The position numbers and the translations under genes were made by a program. A stretch of DNA of 10,047 bases from Candidatus Saccharibacteria bacterium CG_4_10_14_0_2_um_filter_52_9 (GTDB lineage Bacteria > Patescibacteriota > Saccharimonadia > Saccharimonadales > UBA4665), in NCBI GenBank assembly GCA_002792275.1, contig PFOA01000091.1:2026-12072 (forward strand). The letters run 5' to 3'. The first letter of the stretch is position 1. Each line of letters begins with the position of its first letter. Of the stretch, positions 1 to 6,448 are shown one piece after another. The notes under the pieces were generated by a model. The model saw only the letters and a program-made list of their open reading frames with translations. It was not told where the DNA came from and did no database searches.

Positions 1-1007
1 GGAGACGTAGGTACGCCGCTTTTAAAGGTAACCTGTTTGGCACAGGCGGGACCGCCAGCCGTAACATCTGAACCGTTAACGTCAAAGTGAGCAATCGCCG
101 AAACCGTGTAGGTGCCATCTTGGCCGTACTGGTGAGCCTGGCCAACAACGTTGTTGGTAGTCAATGAGGCTGAATTGTCGCCCCAGCTTATGACGGCATT
201 TTTGAAGGTAGCACCGTTGGTCGCAGTAGTTGAAAAGGTACTGATCTTGACTTTGCGGTTAACGTCGGCAACGATGTTAAGAGCGTCGCAAGTGTAAGCT
301 GGCGGGGTCGGGGTCGGTGGCATATTGACTACGACGGTCATGGTTACCAATGCCGAGTATTCGAAACAGCCTTTCCAATCACCAATGTTAGCGTTCAACA
401 CGTGATCACCATTCACGATTGAAGCACCAGGTAGCGTATTAGTCACGTAGTTACCGGTACCGTTGGGACGATAGGTGACCTGGACCGGCTGGCTGGTATC
501 AAACTTCATGGTAAAGGGGCTGGAACCGGTAAAGTCAACAGTGTCGCTGACTGCACCAGGATTAGAGTTACTGGCACTAATGTTAGCGGCAGCAAAGCTG
601 CTAACCTTCTGCTCAAGTGGCAGCAGGACTTGCACGCTGGTATTGTGAGCTGTTGCGGCTGCTTCACCTATGGCGTTTGGATTTGCATTATTATGAATGT
701 AAACTCGTAGAGTCAGGCGTTGGCCGTCATGAACGGCAACGCTGTCCATGTAACCGTTGGCACTGGTGTCGCCGGCGTCCTTGCCATCAAAGAAGGCACG
801 CTCGTCACCGTAGTTCGGTGCATTGGTAAATGAGTTGAAGGTTACATAGTCAGCACCCGGACAGTTGGTCGGTGTTATGCACTGGAAAGTCGGTCGGCTG
901 GAGGGTGCGAAGCCAGCCAGTACTTGAGTGACTGGGGCACCGATAAGGGCGGCGACTGCCAGCAGGCTTACGAGAAACAGTTTGGGTCGTGATGTGATTT
1001 TCTTCAT
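1..1007 (-). CDS. Secreted PKD-domain surface protein (C-terminus beyond window edge)
   Basis: The frame stays open from an ATG at 1007 to the left edge, giving 335 residues with no stop, so the protein is partial. Residues 1-31 form a classic signal peptide: MKK, a basic stretch, a hydrophobic core LFLVSLLAVAALIGA, and a likely cut after VLA. Residues 52-225 are a beta-rich domain that opens with YVTFNSF and GDERAFFDGKD. A proline linker (PPTPTPP, about 230-236) leads into a PKD-like Ig fold at about 240-328, with WGDNS and HQYGQDGTYTV as its typical motifs. PKD folds are common in surface proteins; adhesion or an S-layer-like role is inference. An ATG at 1013 is also possible, but AGGA (1017-1020) lies only 3 nt before it and 9 nt before 1007, so I prefer 1007. 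The gene follows the upstream gene by under 20 nt and should share its mRNA. Confidence 0.85.
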   Translation of the reverse strand, partial: MKKITSRPKLFLVSLLAVAALIGAPVTQVLAGFAPSSRPTFQCITPTNCPGADYVTFNSFTNAPNYGDERAFFDGKDAGDTSANGYMDSVAVHDGQRLTLRVYIHNNANPNAIGEAAATAHNTSVQVLLPLEQKVSSFAAANISASNSNPGAVSDTVDFTGSSPFTMKFDTSQPVQVTYRPNGTGNYVTNTLPGASIVNGDHVLNANIGDWKGCFEYSALVTMTVVVNMPPTPTPPAYTCDALNIVADVNRKVKISTFSTTATNGATFKNAVISWGDNSASLTTNNVVGQAHQYGQDGTYTVSAIAHFDVNGSDVTAGGPACAKQVTFKSGVPTS

Positions 1008-1024
1008 AGTCATATATCCTTTAT

Positions 1025-2281
1025 TTAACCGTTAACCGCTGGTTGAGCCGGGCTAGTGCAGTAACCGAACTGGTCATTTGTGGTACTGCTGTACATGGTA
1101 GATCCGGTAGTATCCGGGTTCCCGTCGCCATTGGTGCTGTCGGCAGGGTCATAGCAAGCATGGGTTTCGTTAGCATTGCCTGTCTGGCCGGGGGTACCAG
1201 AACCACCTGTAGTTGAACCGGTAGAAGTGTTGTCCGTGGTACCAGAGCCGGCACCTGGCTCGCCGTTCTTAGGAGGTGTTTCCGGAGGAGGAGTTGCAGT
1301 AGTGCTGGTCTGGCTGGCTTCAGCACAGACAGCTTTTGCGTCAGCACTAGCCTTGCTCTGGGCTCGTCCCTGGGCTTTCAGCTTCTGTTTAGTAATGACT
1401 TCTTTGAGCTTCTTGCCCTTTAGAACATTGCGTGCCCGGAGCCAAGCCGTGGCTTTGGCCGAACCGCGGCCTTCGGCGAAAGCAGATGTATTATCTGTCT
1501 CGCATCCAGCTTTAGCATGTGCCTGGGATTTGGCGCTTACGGTCAGCATGGTCTTATTTCTATTCTTGACCCAGAACGGGTGCTGGACGACAATCTTAGG
1601 CACTTTAAAGACTGCTGCGTTACCGCAGGCTTTGCGATACCAGTGCGTTGCACCATTTACAATCACTTTACAAAAACGGGAAGTGCGGGTGTCCCGACCA
1701 TATGGGTGGCCGGATTCGGTGTGGCCTTGAGTCCAGATTTTTCGCTTGGTGCCGTCCAGATTAACGCAATCACCCTTCTGTTCAGCTTTAATGAGCTTGG
1801 CTTTTGCAATGGTGCGATAGTTTTCGATTAAAGTGGCCTTACTGAGGCTTTTCTCAGACATCTGACTGCCGGCGAGCTTAATAGTCAGGCTGGTGGTCGT
1901 GCTGGTAACTTCGGGTGTACCGGTAGTTTGTGCGGAAGCAGTTTCGGCCATGCCACCGAGAGCTAAGGAGCCCAATGCAACAGCACCACCGCGGCGGGGT
2001 AATTTGTTGAACTTGTTAAAGCGGCTCCTAGCACGCTCGACAATACTGCCAGCTAGCGTCGGTTCACCAGCTAGCGTCGGTTCATAAGAAGCAGTGACTG
2101 CCTCCACAGCTGAATCGGTAGCCAAAGGATCAGCTACTTCCATAGCAGCCGTGCCAAAGGTGTCTTCTTGCATACTGTTGATTGCCGTAGGAACTTTGCC
2201 AACCATAGGAGCTGTGCAAAATGCTTGCGCAAAATTCCTGGGTTCCGGTTGATTGTTCTGCGGTATTAGTGTTTCTGCCAT
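1025..2281 (-). CDS. Exported Cys-containing protein of unknown function with an internal signal-like segment
   Basis: I do not recognise the family. The 418 residues begin with about 94 hydrophilic residues. Then comes KLPRRGG followed by a mildly hydrophobic run (VALGSLALGGM) and TASA before Q118, which looks like a signal peptide with an AxA cut site placed far from the N-terminus. The RR pair recalls a Tat signal, but the usual F/L after it is missing. The rest has seven cysteines (172, 204, 219, 260, 319, 376, 408), a Lys/Ala-rich helical stretch (about 150-320), and a Pro/Gly/Thr/Ser-rich tail (about 325-375) ending in a short Cys-bounded segment with NGDGNPD. Disulfide-linked export is inference. 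The start is supported by AAGGAG nine bases upstream and a near-consensus promoter. It is the first gene of an operon with the PKD surface protein. Confidence 0.8.
   Translation of the reverse strand: MAETLIPQNNQPEPRNFAQAFCTAPMVGKVPTAINSMQEDTFGTAAMEVADPLATDSAVEAVTASYEPTLAGEPTLAGSIVERARSRFNKFNKLPRRGGAVALGSLALGGMAETASAQTTGTPEVTSTTTSLTIKLAGSQMSEKSLSKATLIENYRTIAKAKLIKAEQKGDCVNLDGTKRKIWTQGHTESGHPYGRDTRTSRFCKVIVNGATHWYRKACGNAAVFKVPKIVVQHPFWVKNRNKTMLTVSAKSQAHAKAGCETDNTSAFAEGRGSAKATAWLRARNVLKGKKLKEVITKQKLKAQGRAQSKASADAKAVCAEASQTSTTATPPPETPPKNGEPGAGSGTTDNTSTGSTTGGSGTPGQTGNANETHACYDPADSTNGDGNPDTTGSTMYSSTTNDQFGYCTSPAQPAVNG
2049..2084 (-). repeat. Tandem 18-bp duplication inside the exported-protein gene
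   Basis: Two identical copies of CCAGCTAGCGTCGGTTCA (plus strand) lie back to back at 2049-2066 and 2067-2084. They encode EPTLAG twice (residues 67-78) in the hydrophilic N-terminal region. The absence of any difference between copies suggests a recent slippage duplication that keeps the frame. Confidence 0.9.
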
Positions 2282-2290
2282 AATTTATTA

Positions 2291-2296
2291 CTCCTT
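2291..2296 (-). promoter_or_regulatory. Strong Shine-Dalgarno site of the exported-protein gene
   Basis: The minus strand reads AAGGAG, nine bases before the ATG at 2281. This fixes the start of the 418-residue protein and with it the long hydrophilic N-terminus ahead of the signal-like segment. Confidence 0.8.
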
Positions 2297-2316
2297 AATT
2301 ACTTCCCACACCGCTT

Positions 2317-2330
2317 GTGCTTTTCAGCAC
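2317..2330 (-). promoter_or_regulatory. GAAA-tetraloop hairpin in the 5' leader of the exported-protein operon
   Basis: In the minus-strand transcript the leader contains GTGCT-GAAA-AGCAC, a perfect 5-bp stem capped by a GNRA tetraloop. It lies between the predicted transcription start (about 2342) and the Shine-Dalgarno site. A role in stabilising the 5' end is inference; it is too small to call a riboswitch. Confidence 0.45.
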
Positions 2331-2348
2331 CAAAAGTGTTATAGCAAC

Positions 2349-2377
2349 AATATATCACAAGCATTATAATTTGTCAA
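2349..2377 (-). promoter_or_regulatory. Near-consensus extended -10 promoter of the secretion operon
   Basis: On the minus strand, TTGACA (2377-2372) is a perfect -35 box. A 17-base spacer follows, then TATATT (2354-2349) preceded by TGA, which gives an extended -10. Transcription should start near 2342 and leave a leader of about 60 nt. This is the strongest sigma-70-type promoter I see in the window and predicts high expression of the two secreted proteins. The rest of the 2282-2487 gap is AT-rich, and I see no gene or clear kinase terminator in it. Confidence 0.85.
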
Positions 2378-2487
2378 CATTATGTGCTGATAATATGCAT
2401 TAGCGTCATACAACACCTCTAAACGATTTTATTAAACCGCATTCATGTCATAAAGTTGTGTGAAATTTACTACTTTTGCTGTGGTTT

Positions 2488-3924
2488 TTAGGCTTTGGGG
2501 GCCGATTTTGTGGGCACGGCCAGCTTGGCCTTGCTGAAAGTAAAGCCAAAAGTGCTACCCTCGCCCTCTTTACTCTCGAAGATCAGTGAGCCGCCTTGGG
2601 CGACAATCACCTTTTTGGCCATAAACAATCCCAAGCCGGTACCGTCCGGCCGAGCCTTGCGGGCATTACCGGCGCGGTAAAACTTGGTGAACAGATGGTG
2701 CTGCTCGCTCTTGGGTACACCGATACCCTGGTCAATCACCCGCAGTTCGATAGTGACCGGATTATCAACAACCTCAACTGATATCTTCTTGCCGGCTGGG
2801 GTGTAGTAGATAGCGTTGTCGGCAAAGTTCATAATCAACTGGCGGATTTTGGTTTCATCGAGCATTAGTTCGGGAAAATCTTTGGGCTTATTGTAGATCA
2901 GCTTCAGTGAGCGGGTAGCAGCTGTTTCTTTGAGTTGAGCCAGCTCCTGCTCGACAATCTCGGCCAGATTAACGGGGGTGGGATCAATCACGAATTTGCC
3001 GGTGCGCAGGCGCGAAACGTTCAGCAGGTCGGCGATCAGATAAACCATGCGCTGGGAGCTGGAGAAGGCCTGGTTAAGTAGTTTGCGCTGGTTATCGCTG
3101 ATCGGGCCGGTGTCGCCTTCCAACACCATGCTGACATAGCCCTTCACGCTGGTTAGTGGTGTGCGCAGTTGGTGGCTGGCCATGCTGACAAAGTCATCTT
3201 TAGCTTCGTCTAGCGCCCGCAGTTTGGCGTTGGATTCACGCAGTTGGTGCACCACCCGCTGGTTTTCTTCGAATAGCAGTTTGTTGTCGAGAGCGACGCC
3301 TATGCTGTCGCTCAGCCGGTCAATCAGTAGAATGTCAGATTCGGCCACCTCGTTGGCCGCTGTGTAAAAGCCGGCGACCAGCACGCCAACCACCCGCCGC
3401 CGCACAAACAGCTTGACCTGATATATGGTTTTCACAGGTAATTGCTTGAGGGCGCGGTCATGCTCGGCCAGAGAGCCCTCCATGTGATTAGACAGCTCGT
3501 CGGGAGATAGATGATCCAGAGCCAGCAGTCGGTTGCCCTCGGGCGCACCCAGCCACTCATCGCTCATCCTAAGCCGCAAGGGATCCCGGCCGGTGGTCGG
3601 CAGATCGCTACCCAGGTAGTCTTTGCCGCTCCAGCCATACAGGCGTATTTCATCGGTGGCATGTGAAGTCCGCGTAAACAGTCCGATAAACGGATAGTCG
3701 GTGGCCTGGGTAATGGCCTCGGTGATATGTTCGCACACCAGCTTGAGCGAAGCATGCGATTCCAGCACCAGAGCGTCAATGTTCCTGAGCAAGGAAAGTG
3801 TCTTGTTGGTCTCGGCCAATTCTTTGTTACGCTTGTACATCTCCTGCGTGACATGCTCAATATCACGCTCCAGCTGTTTGCGCTTCTGGAACGGCGCCTT
3901 ACCCACCTTGACGTCTTTTGGCAT
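2488..3924 (-). CDS. Soluble GAF-domain sensor histidine kinase
   Basis: This is a 478-residue two-component kinase with no membrane segment. Residues 10-48 form a charged predicted coiled coil, followed by a GAF-like sensory domain (about 49-215) and a signalling helix (about 216-242). The HisKA domain has the phospho-accepting His251 in ASHQLRTPLTSVKGY. The HATPase domain (about 347-465) shows the N box (NFADN, 366-370), the G1 box (DQGIG, 398-402) and the G2 box (GTGLGL, 428-433), so it should be catalytically active. The tail is short and basic. It is the last gene of a three-gene operon, 25 nt after the 94-residue protein, with AGG five bases before its ATG. The missing membrane domain may be supplied in trans by the first gene. 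Ligand and partner regulator are unknown; the stand-alone receiver in this window is a candidate partner. Confidence 0.93.
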   Translation of the reverse strand: MPKDVKVGKAPFQKRKQLERDIEHVTQEMYKRNKELAETNKTLSLLRNIDALVLESHASLKLVCEHITEAITQATDYPFIGLFTRTSHATDEIRLYGWSGKDYLGSDLPTTGRDPLRLRMSDEWLGAPEGNRLLALDHLSPDELSNHMEGSLAEHDRALKQLPVKTIYQVKLFVRRRVVGVLVAGFYTAANEVAESDILLIDRLSDSIGVALDNKLLFEENQRVVHQLRESNAKLRALDEAKDDFVSMASHQLRTPLTSVKGYVSMVLEGDTGPISDNQRKLLNQAFSSSQRMVYLIADLLNVSRLRTGKFVIDPTPVNLAEIVEQELAQLKETAATRSLKLIYNKPKDFPELMLDETKIRQLIMNFADNAIYYTPAGKKISVEVVDNPVTIELRVIDQGIGVPKSEQHHLFTKFYRAGNARKARPDGTGLGLFMAKKVIVAQGGSLIFESKEGEGSTFGFTFSKAKLAVPTKSAPKA

Positions 3925-3926
3925 AT

Positions 3927-3942
3927 AAACCTACAAACCTAC
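3927..3942 (-). promoter_or_regulatory. Duplicated Shine-Dalgarno-like element before the kinase
   Basis: The minus strand reads GTAGGTTT twice in tandem immediately before the kinase start. The nearer AGG has the better spacing (about 5 nt to the ATG at 3924). The farther copy could act as a standby ribosome site; that is inference. Confidence 0.4.
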
Positions 3943-3949
3943 CCAGGGG

Positions 3950-4234
3950 CTATCTTAGGGCCTCGGGCAGTTTACCGACCGGTAATTGCCGTACCAAGGA
4001 AGCGGCCGCTTCCTTGGAAACTTCCTTAGAAATCTGACCGAACAATTCTGAATAAACCGCTACCAGCGAATTAACAGCCGCGGCCTGGTCGCCATCAATG
4101 CTTACGTGATGTTTTGGCCAATCAATCTTCAAATGCGGCACCCGCAACGCCTGCTCAACTGCCACCGGCCCGATAATAACTTCTTGAGCCTTAATAATTT
4201 TCTCTACTATTTGGGCGTAAATATCCATGATCAT
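3950..4234 (-). CDS. Small 94-residue protein coupled to the membrane sensor and kinase
   Basis: I do not recognise a named domain. The protein is soluble and mostly helical by eye: an N-terminal amphipathic helix (about 3-32, with VIIGPVAVEQAL), a short strand-like part (LKIDWPKHHVSIDGD), and a second helix (about 50-84, with LVAVYSELFG then KEVSKEAAASLV). Its ATG overlaps the stop of the membrane-protein gene as ATGA, so the two are translationally coupled; the kinase follows after 25 nt. This suggests an adaptor or regulator between the membrane protein and the kinase, by context only. A second ATG at 4228 would remove two residues. The 3' part contains a 24-bp perfect palindrome. Confidence 0.8.
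   Translation of the reverse strand: MIMDIYAQIVEKIIKAQEVIIGPVAVEQALRVPHLKIDWPKHHVSIDGDQAAAVNSLVAVYSELFGQISKEVSKEAAASLVRQLPVGKLPEALR
3972..3985. repeat. Short inverted repeat near the end of the 94-residue gene
   Basis: TTACCG and CGGTAA are separated by two bases. It sits 8 bases from the 24-bp palindrome, so the 3' end of this gene could form two neighbouring hairpins in the mRNA just ahead of the kinase start. Confidence 0.5.
3994..4017. repeat. 24-bp perfect palindrome inside the 94-residue gene
   Basis: The half-site CCAAGGAAGCGG is followed directly by its exact reverse complement, with GCGGCCGC at the centre. In the mRNA it can fold as a 10-bp stem with a GGCC loop about 70 nt before the kinase start codon. 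It encodes KEAAASL and is read in frame. No T-run follows on either strand, so it is not a standard terminator. It may be a protein-binding site, a hairpin that sets kinase output, or a coincidence of helix-favouring codons. Confidence 0.85.
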
Positions 4235-5073
4235 ACCGCCCCATCATTACTATTGGGAATTGGCGTTCGGAGAGCGTTCACTCGAACATTCTCGATCATC
4301 AGAATTGATAGTGCCATGAGACCATAAGCCATGACATACACAAAGTCGTTCGTCCCAGCGGCCTGCCAGGTATTATGGTAGTCCTGATACAGGAAACTAA
4401 AGTCGGCCACGTATTGGAGTATAAGTGCAGCTAGTAACGCCAAGACGGCGGTAAACATTTTCCCACCTGCCATCCTTTTAGCCTGGATCAGTGCTACCAA
4501 ACCCAGTAAGAAATAGGACACCTGCAGCACGGGGTAGGCTACGTTAAGCAGTGAATAGATAACTCCTCGCTCATCATGCATCCCCAGGTGTAAAAAACTA
4601 AAATATACAAGCGCCATGACGAGAAGAGTTGATACCGTCCCAGCCACTAATACATAGCCTGGTCTAAAAATACTCCCTTTCACCACGATCACTTTCAGCA
4701 GATAATAGATGGCTAATGTGTAGGCTAGCCCTGTTAGTAAAAATGGCACGTCACCAACCGAGGGGTAAGCCAAAGTAACGTGACCAACTCGGAAGTAAAG
4801 AGCATAAATAAAGTGCCCTATAAACTGCAAGAGCAGACCAACCGATATATAACTGATTGTCGCGCCAAACCGACTCTTAAATAAACCCCACTTCTTGGCT
4901 GAAACTAAACCGGCAATACCTGTTGTTAAGGCGATCAAAGAATAGCTGTCCGAATAGTCATCCTTAGATAAGGAAAGATGGAAGACATTGATACAGAGCC
5001 AGGCGACAAAATAAACGACCCATAATAAGAGTGGTAAATACAGGAAAATTTTCTCGCTGTTAGTATTTTGCAT
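4231..5073 (-). CDS. Eight-helix membrane protein, likely a split sensory domain
   Basis: The 280 residues contain about eight hydrophobic segments (roughly 9-31, 43-58, 71-94, 107-130, 137-160, 170-197, 205-226, 242-262) with short loops and no large soluble domain. The YPSVGDVPFLLTGLAYTL stretch and the later VADFSFLY...MAYGLMALSIL pattern resemble the multi-helix N-terminal regions fused to histidine kinases and GGDEF proteins in other bacteria. Here the protein ends right after the last helix. It starts the operon and overlaps the next gene by 4 nt (ATGA). I infer that it senses a membrane or external signal and passes it to the soluble kinase. No clear Shine-Dalgarno site precedes the ATG at 5073. 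A transporter or channel role cannot be excluded. It ends with TGA, so UGA is a stop codon here. Confidence 0.85.
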   Translation of the reverse strand: MQNTNSEKIFLYLPLLLWVVYFVAWLCINVFHLSLSKDDYSDSYSLIALTTGIAGLVSAKKWGLFKSRFGATISYISVGLLLQFIGHFIYALYFRVGHVTLAYPSVGDVPFLLTGLAYTLAIYYLLKVIVVKGSIFRPGYVLVAGTVSTLLVMALVYFSFLHLGMHDERGVIYSLLNVAYPVLQVSYFLLGLVALIQAKRMAGGKMFTAVLALLAALILQYVADFSFLYQDYHNTWQAAGTNDFVYVMAYGLMALSILMIENVRVNALRTPIPNSNDGAV

Positions 5074-5142
5074 TTTGGAAGAACGGCTTACTTTATCTCT
5101 TATTTAGAGTATAGTATCGCTTAAGCTTAATCAATACTGAAT
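5074..5142. promoter_or_regulatory. Divergent promoter region between sensor operon and DUF2156 gene
   Basis: These 69 bases must serve both genes. The minus strand has TATACT (5113-5108), a good -10 box for the sensor operon with a leader of about 34 nt; its best -35 (TTGATT, 5134-5129) is at a short 15-base spacing. The plus strand has TATAGT (5110-5115), which overlaps it, and AATACT (5133-5138) four bases before the ATG at 5143. The palindrome TTAAGCTTAA (5121-5130) lies between and could be an operator. The overlapping -10 boxes suggest that the two genes compete for polymerase. Confidence 0.45.
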
Positions 5143-6048
5143 ATGTGGCATAAAATTAAAAAAACTGACCTGACACACCTTGAGCGACACACCGAGCGCT
5201 ACCCGCCTTACTGTCATTTCAATATCGTCGATCTGTGGGCTTATAAAGTTTCCTCGAATTACTGGTTTGAGGTTGGTGACACAATTGCTTATAGACTTAA
5301 TGACTATGTTAGCGACTCGTTGTACACAACACTGCTTGGCAACAAATCTGCCAAGCAGGCCATTCGAATTATTTGCCAAAGCGAGCCACAACTAAAGCAA
5401 TTGACGCTACGGTGCCTGCCTGAGACAACCCTGAATAGCTTAGGAAAGTGGGGGGCTATCAGCTCCGTGGAAGAGGATATTAATAACCACGACTATATTT
5501 TTGATGTGCATAGTCTTATTACATCTGGCAACGAGACCACGCAGCCCAAATCCAAAAAATTGCGTCGGTTGCTAAGGCAACACCCTGACCTTCATTACGT
5601 ACTATTGCAGCCCGGCCGTTTGTCGGACCGACGCAAGTTCTATACCTTCTTCAAAAGGTGGGTGAAGCAAACCAAGGCCCAAGATTGGCAAAAAGAGTAC
5701 CGAGCTTTGCGGCGAGCCCTAAAACTAAAAAATACCCGCTTGGTCTGTTTGGGGTTCTACGATGGTAGTAAATTGGTCGGTTATACCATCAACCGGCCAG
5801 AGCCAAACCATTATTATCAGGCTTATTTTGGTAAGGCCGACCGCTACTATACCTCCTTAAGCTTATTTCAAGAGGCCGCGACTGCACGCTATATGCACGA
5901 GCAGTTTGGAAGTCAGTTCATGAACCTACAACCTGATTCTGGTATTGAAGGGTTGCGCCAATATAAACATGCTCTGGGGCCGTCAAGAAAACTACGCAAG
6001 TACACTTTGGTTATAGATGCCGACCTTGTACGATCTAGCCAAGACTAG
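5143..6048 (+). CDS. DUF2156-family GNAT-like transferase (related to the MprF C-terminal domain)
   Basis: The 301-residue protein follows the DUF2156 pattern throughout: an N-terminal PPYCHFNIVDLWAY, HDYIFDVHSL with the basic KSKKLRRLLRQHP in the middle, LVGYTINRPE, a GNAT-like segment YFGKADRYYTSLSLFQEAATARY, and the C-terminal NLQPDSGIEGLRQYKHALGPS. DUF2156 is the double-GNAT domain found at the C-terminus of phosphatidylglycerol lysyltransferases (MprF), which move an amino acid from aminoacyl-tRNA to a lipid. Here there is no membrane domain, so the protein is cytosolic, and its donor and acceptor are unknown. It is divergent from the sensor operon, and its stop overlaps that of the SpeD-like gene by 4 bp (CTAG). 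No Shine-Dalgarno site is visible; AATACT lies 4 nt before the ATG. Confidence 0.8.
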   Translation: MWHKIKKTDLTHLERHTERYPPYCHFNIVDLWAYKVSSNYWFEVGDTIAYRLNDYVSDSLYTTLLGNKSAKQAIRIICQSEPQLKQLTLRCLPETTLNSLGKWGAISSVEEDINNHDYIFDVHSLITSGNETTQPKSKKLRRLLRQHPDLHYVLLQPGRLSDRRKFYTFFKRWVKQTKAQDWQKEYRALRRALKLKNTRLVCLGFYDGSKLVGYTINRPEPNHYYQAYFGKADRYYTSLSLFQEAATARYMHEQFGSQFMNLQPDSGIEGLRQYKHALGPSRKLRKYTLVIDADLVRSSQD

Positions 6049-6386
6049 AAACCCTTGTGCTCAATTTCTGTAGGCTCAAAGTATTGCTTGGTAAAATCAA
6101 CTGCTTTTTGCTCGTCAAACTGTTTGCAAGTATAGATATCTACGCTAAAAAATAATACTGGTTGTTCCCACGCATAGAAGTGTGCACCGGATGTTTCCCA
6201 GTGTATCCAGCCTGCCCAGCCAAACGTATCCGAGCGATGCGTAACTGGTTCAATGAGAGTTTTCATTGCTAGACAGTCAGAGAGTTTAGACAGGTAGTCT
6301 TTAATCTCCACGTCGCTGATAGCACGTTGCTGCATGCCTTCAATCACACAACGCTGCCGATAAATTGATGGTGCAAGATCTTTCAT
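6045..6386 (-). CDS. SpeD-like protein (S-adenosylmethionine decarboxylase fold), divergent active site
   Basis: The 113 residues match the short bacterial AdoMet decarboxylase layout: an N-terminal strand (QRCVIEGM), helix DVEIKDYLSKLSDCLAM, a central SGAHFYAWEQ, then FFSVDIYTC and DEQKAVDFTKQYFEPTEIE. In classical SpeD the central motif is ESHISIHTW, where the Ser becomes the pyruvoyl cofactor. Aligning on Trp73 keeps a Ser (Ser66), but the preceding Glu becomes Thr, the following His becomes Gly, and the second His becomes Tyr; the later Cys (Cys87) is retained. The protein could be a decarboxylase for AdoMet, arginine or ornithine, or a non-catalytic member. The ATG at 6386 has AGGA five bases upstream. 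I see no speE or other polyamine gene nearby. Confidence 0.7.
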   Translation of the reverse strand: MKDLAPSIYRQRCVIEGMQQRAISDVEIKDYLSKLSDCLAMKTLIEPVTHRSDTFGWAGWIHWETSGAHFYAWEQPVLFFSVDIYTCKQFDEQKAVDFTKQYFEPTEIEHKGF

Positions 6387-6426
6387 AATTTCCTATTTTT
6401 GTTTATGTTTGTAGCTCGCTATTTAT

Positions 6427-6432
6427 ATTATA
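6427..6432 (-). promoter_or_regulatory. Candidate -10 box for the SpeD-like gene
   Basis: The minus strand reads TATAAT in an AT-rich stretch, which would give a leader of about 34 nt with AGGA before the ATG at 6386. The best -35 (TTTGAT, 6453-6448) is at a short 15-base spacing, so this call is tentative. Confidence 0.35.
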
Positions 6433-6448
6433 ACTATTATGTTCCATA

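Noticed and set aside
1021..1347. Second minus-strand frame and several plus-strand frames opposite the exported-protein gene
   Set aside because: They are low-complexity shadows of the repeat-rich coding sequence, without ribosome sites or domain motifs.
2282..2487. Riboswitch or small RNA between the exported-protein and kinase genes
   Set aside because: Only a promoter, a 5-bp hairpin and a ribosome site are visible; the leader of about 60 nt is too short and simple for a known riboswitch class.
3994..4017. Palindrome as a transcription terminator
   Set aside because: No T-run follows on either strand, and it lies inside an intact reading frame within an operon.
3727..4029. 100-codon plus-strand frame spanning the kinase start
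   Set aside because: It is antisense to the kinase and the 94-residue gene and has no supporting signal.
4231..4233. UGA recoded to an amino acid, as in some CPR lineages
   Set aside because: TGA ends the membrane-sensor gene at a natural point with a 4-bp overlap with the next gene, and all recognised proteins are full length without UGA readthrough.
6034..6049. TCTAG/CTAGA inverted repeat at the convergent stops as a bidirectional terminator
   Set aside because: The stem is only 5 bp and AT-rich, with no T-run on either side.
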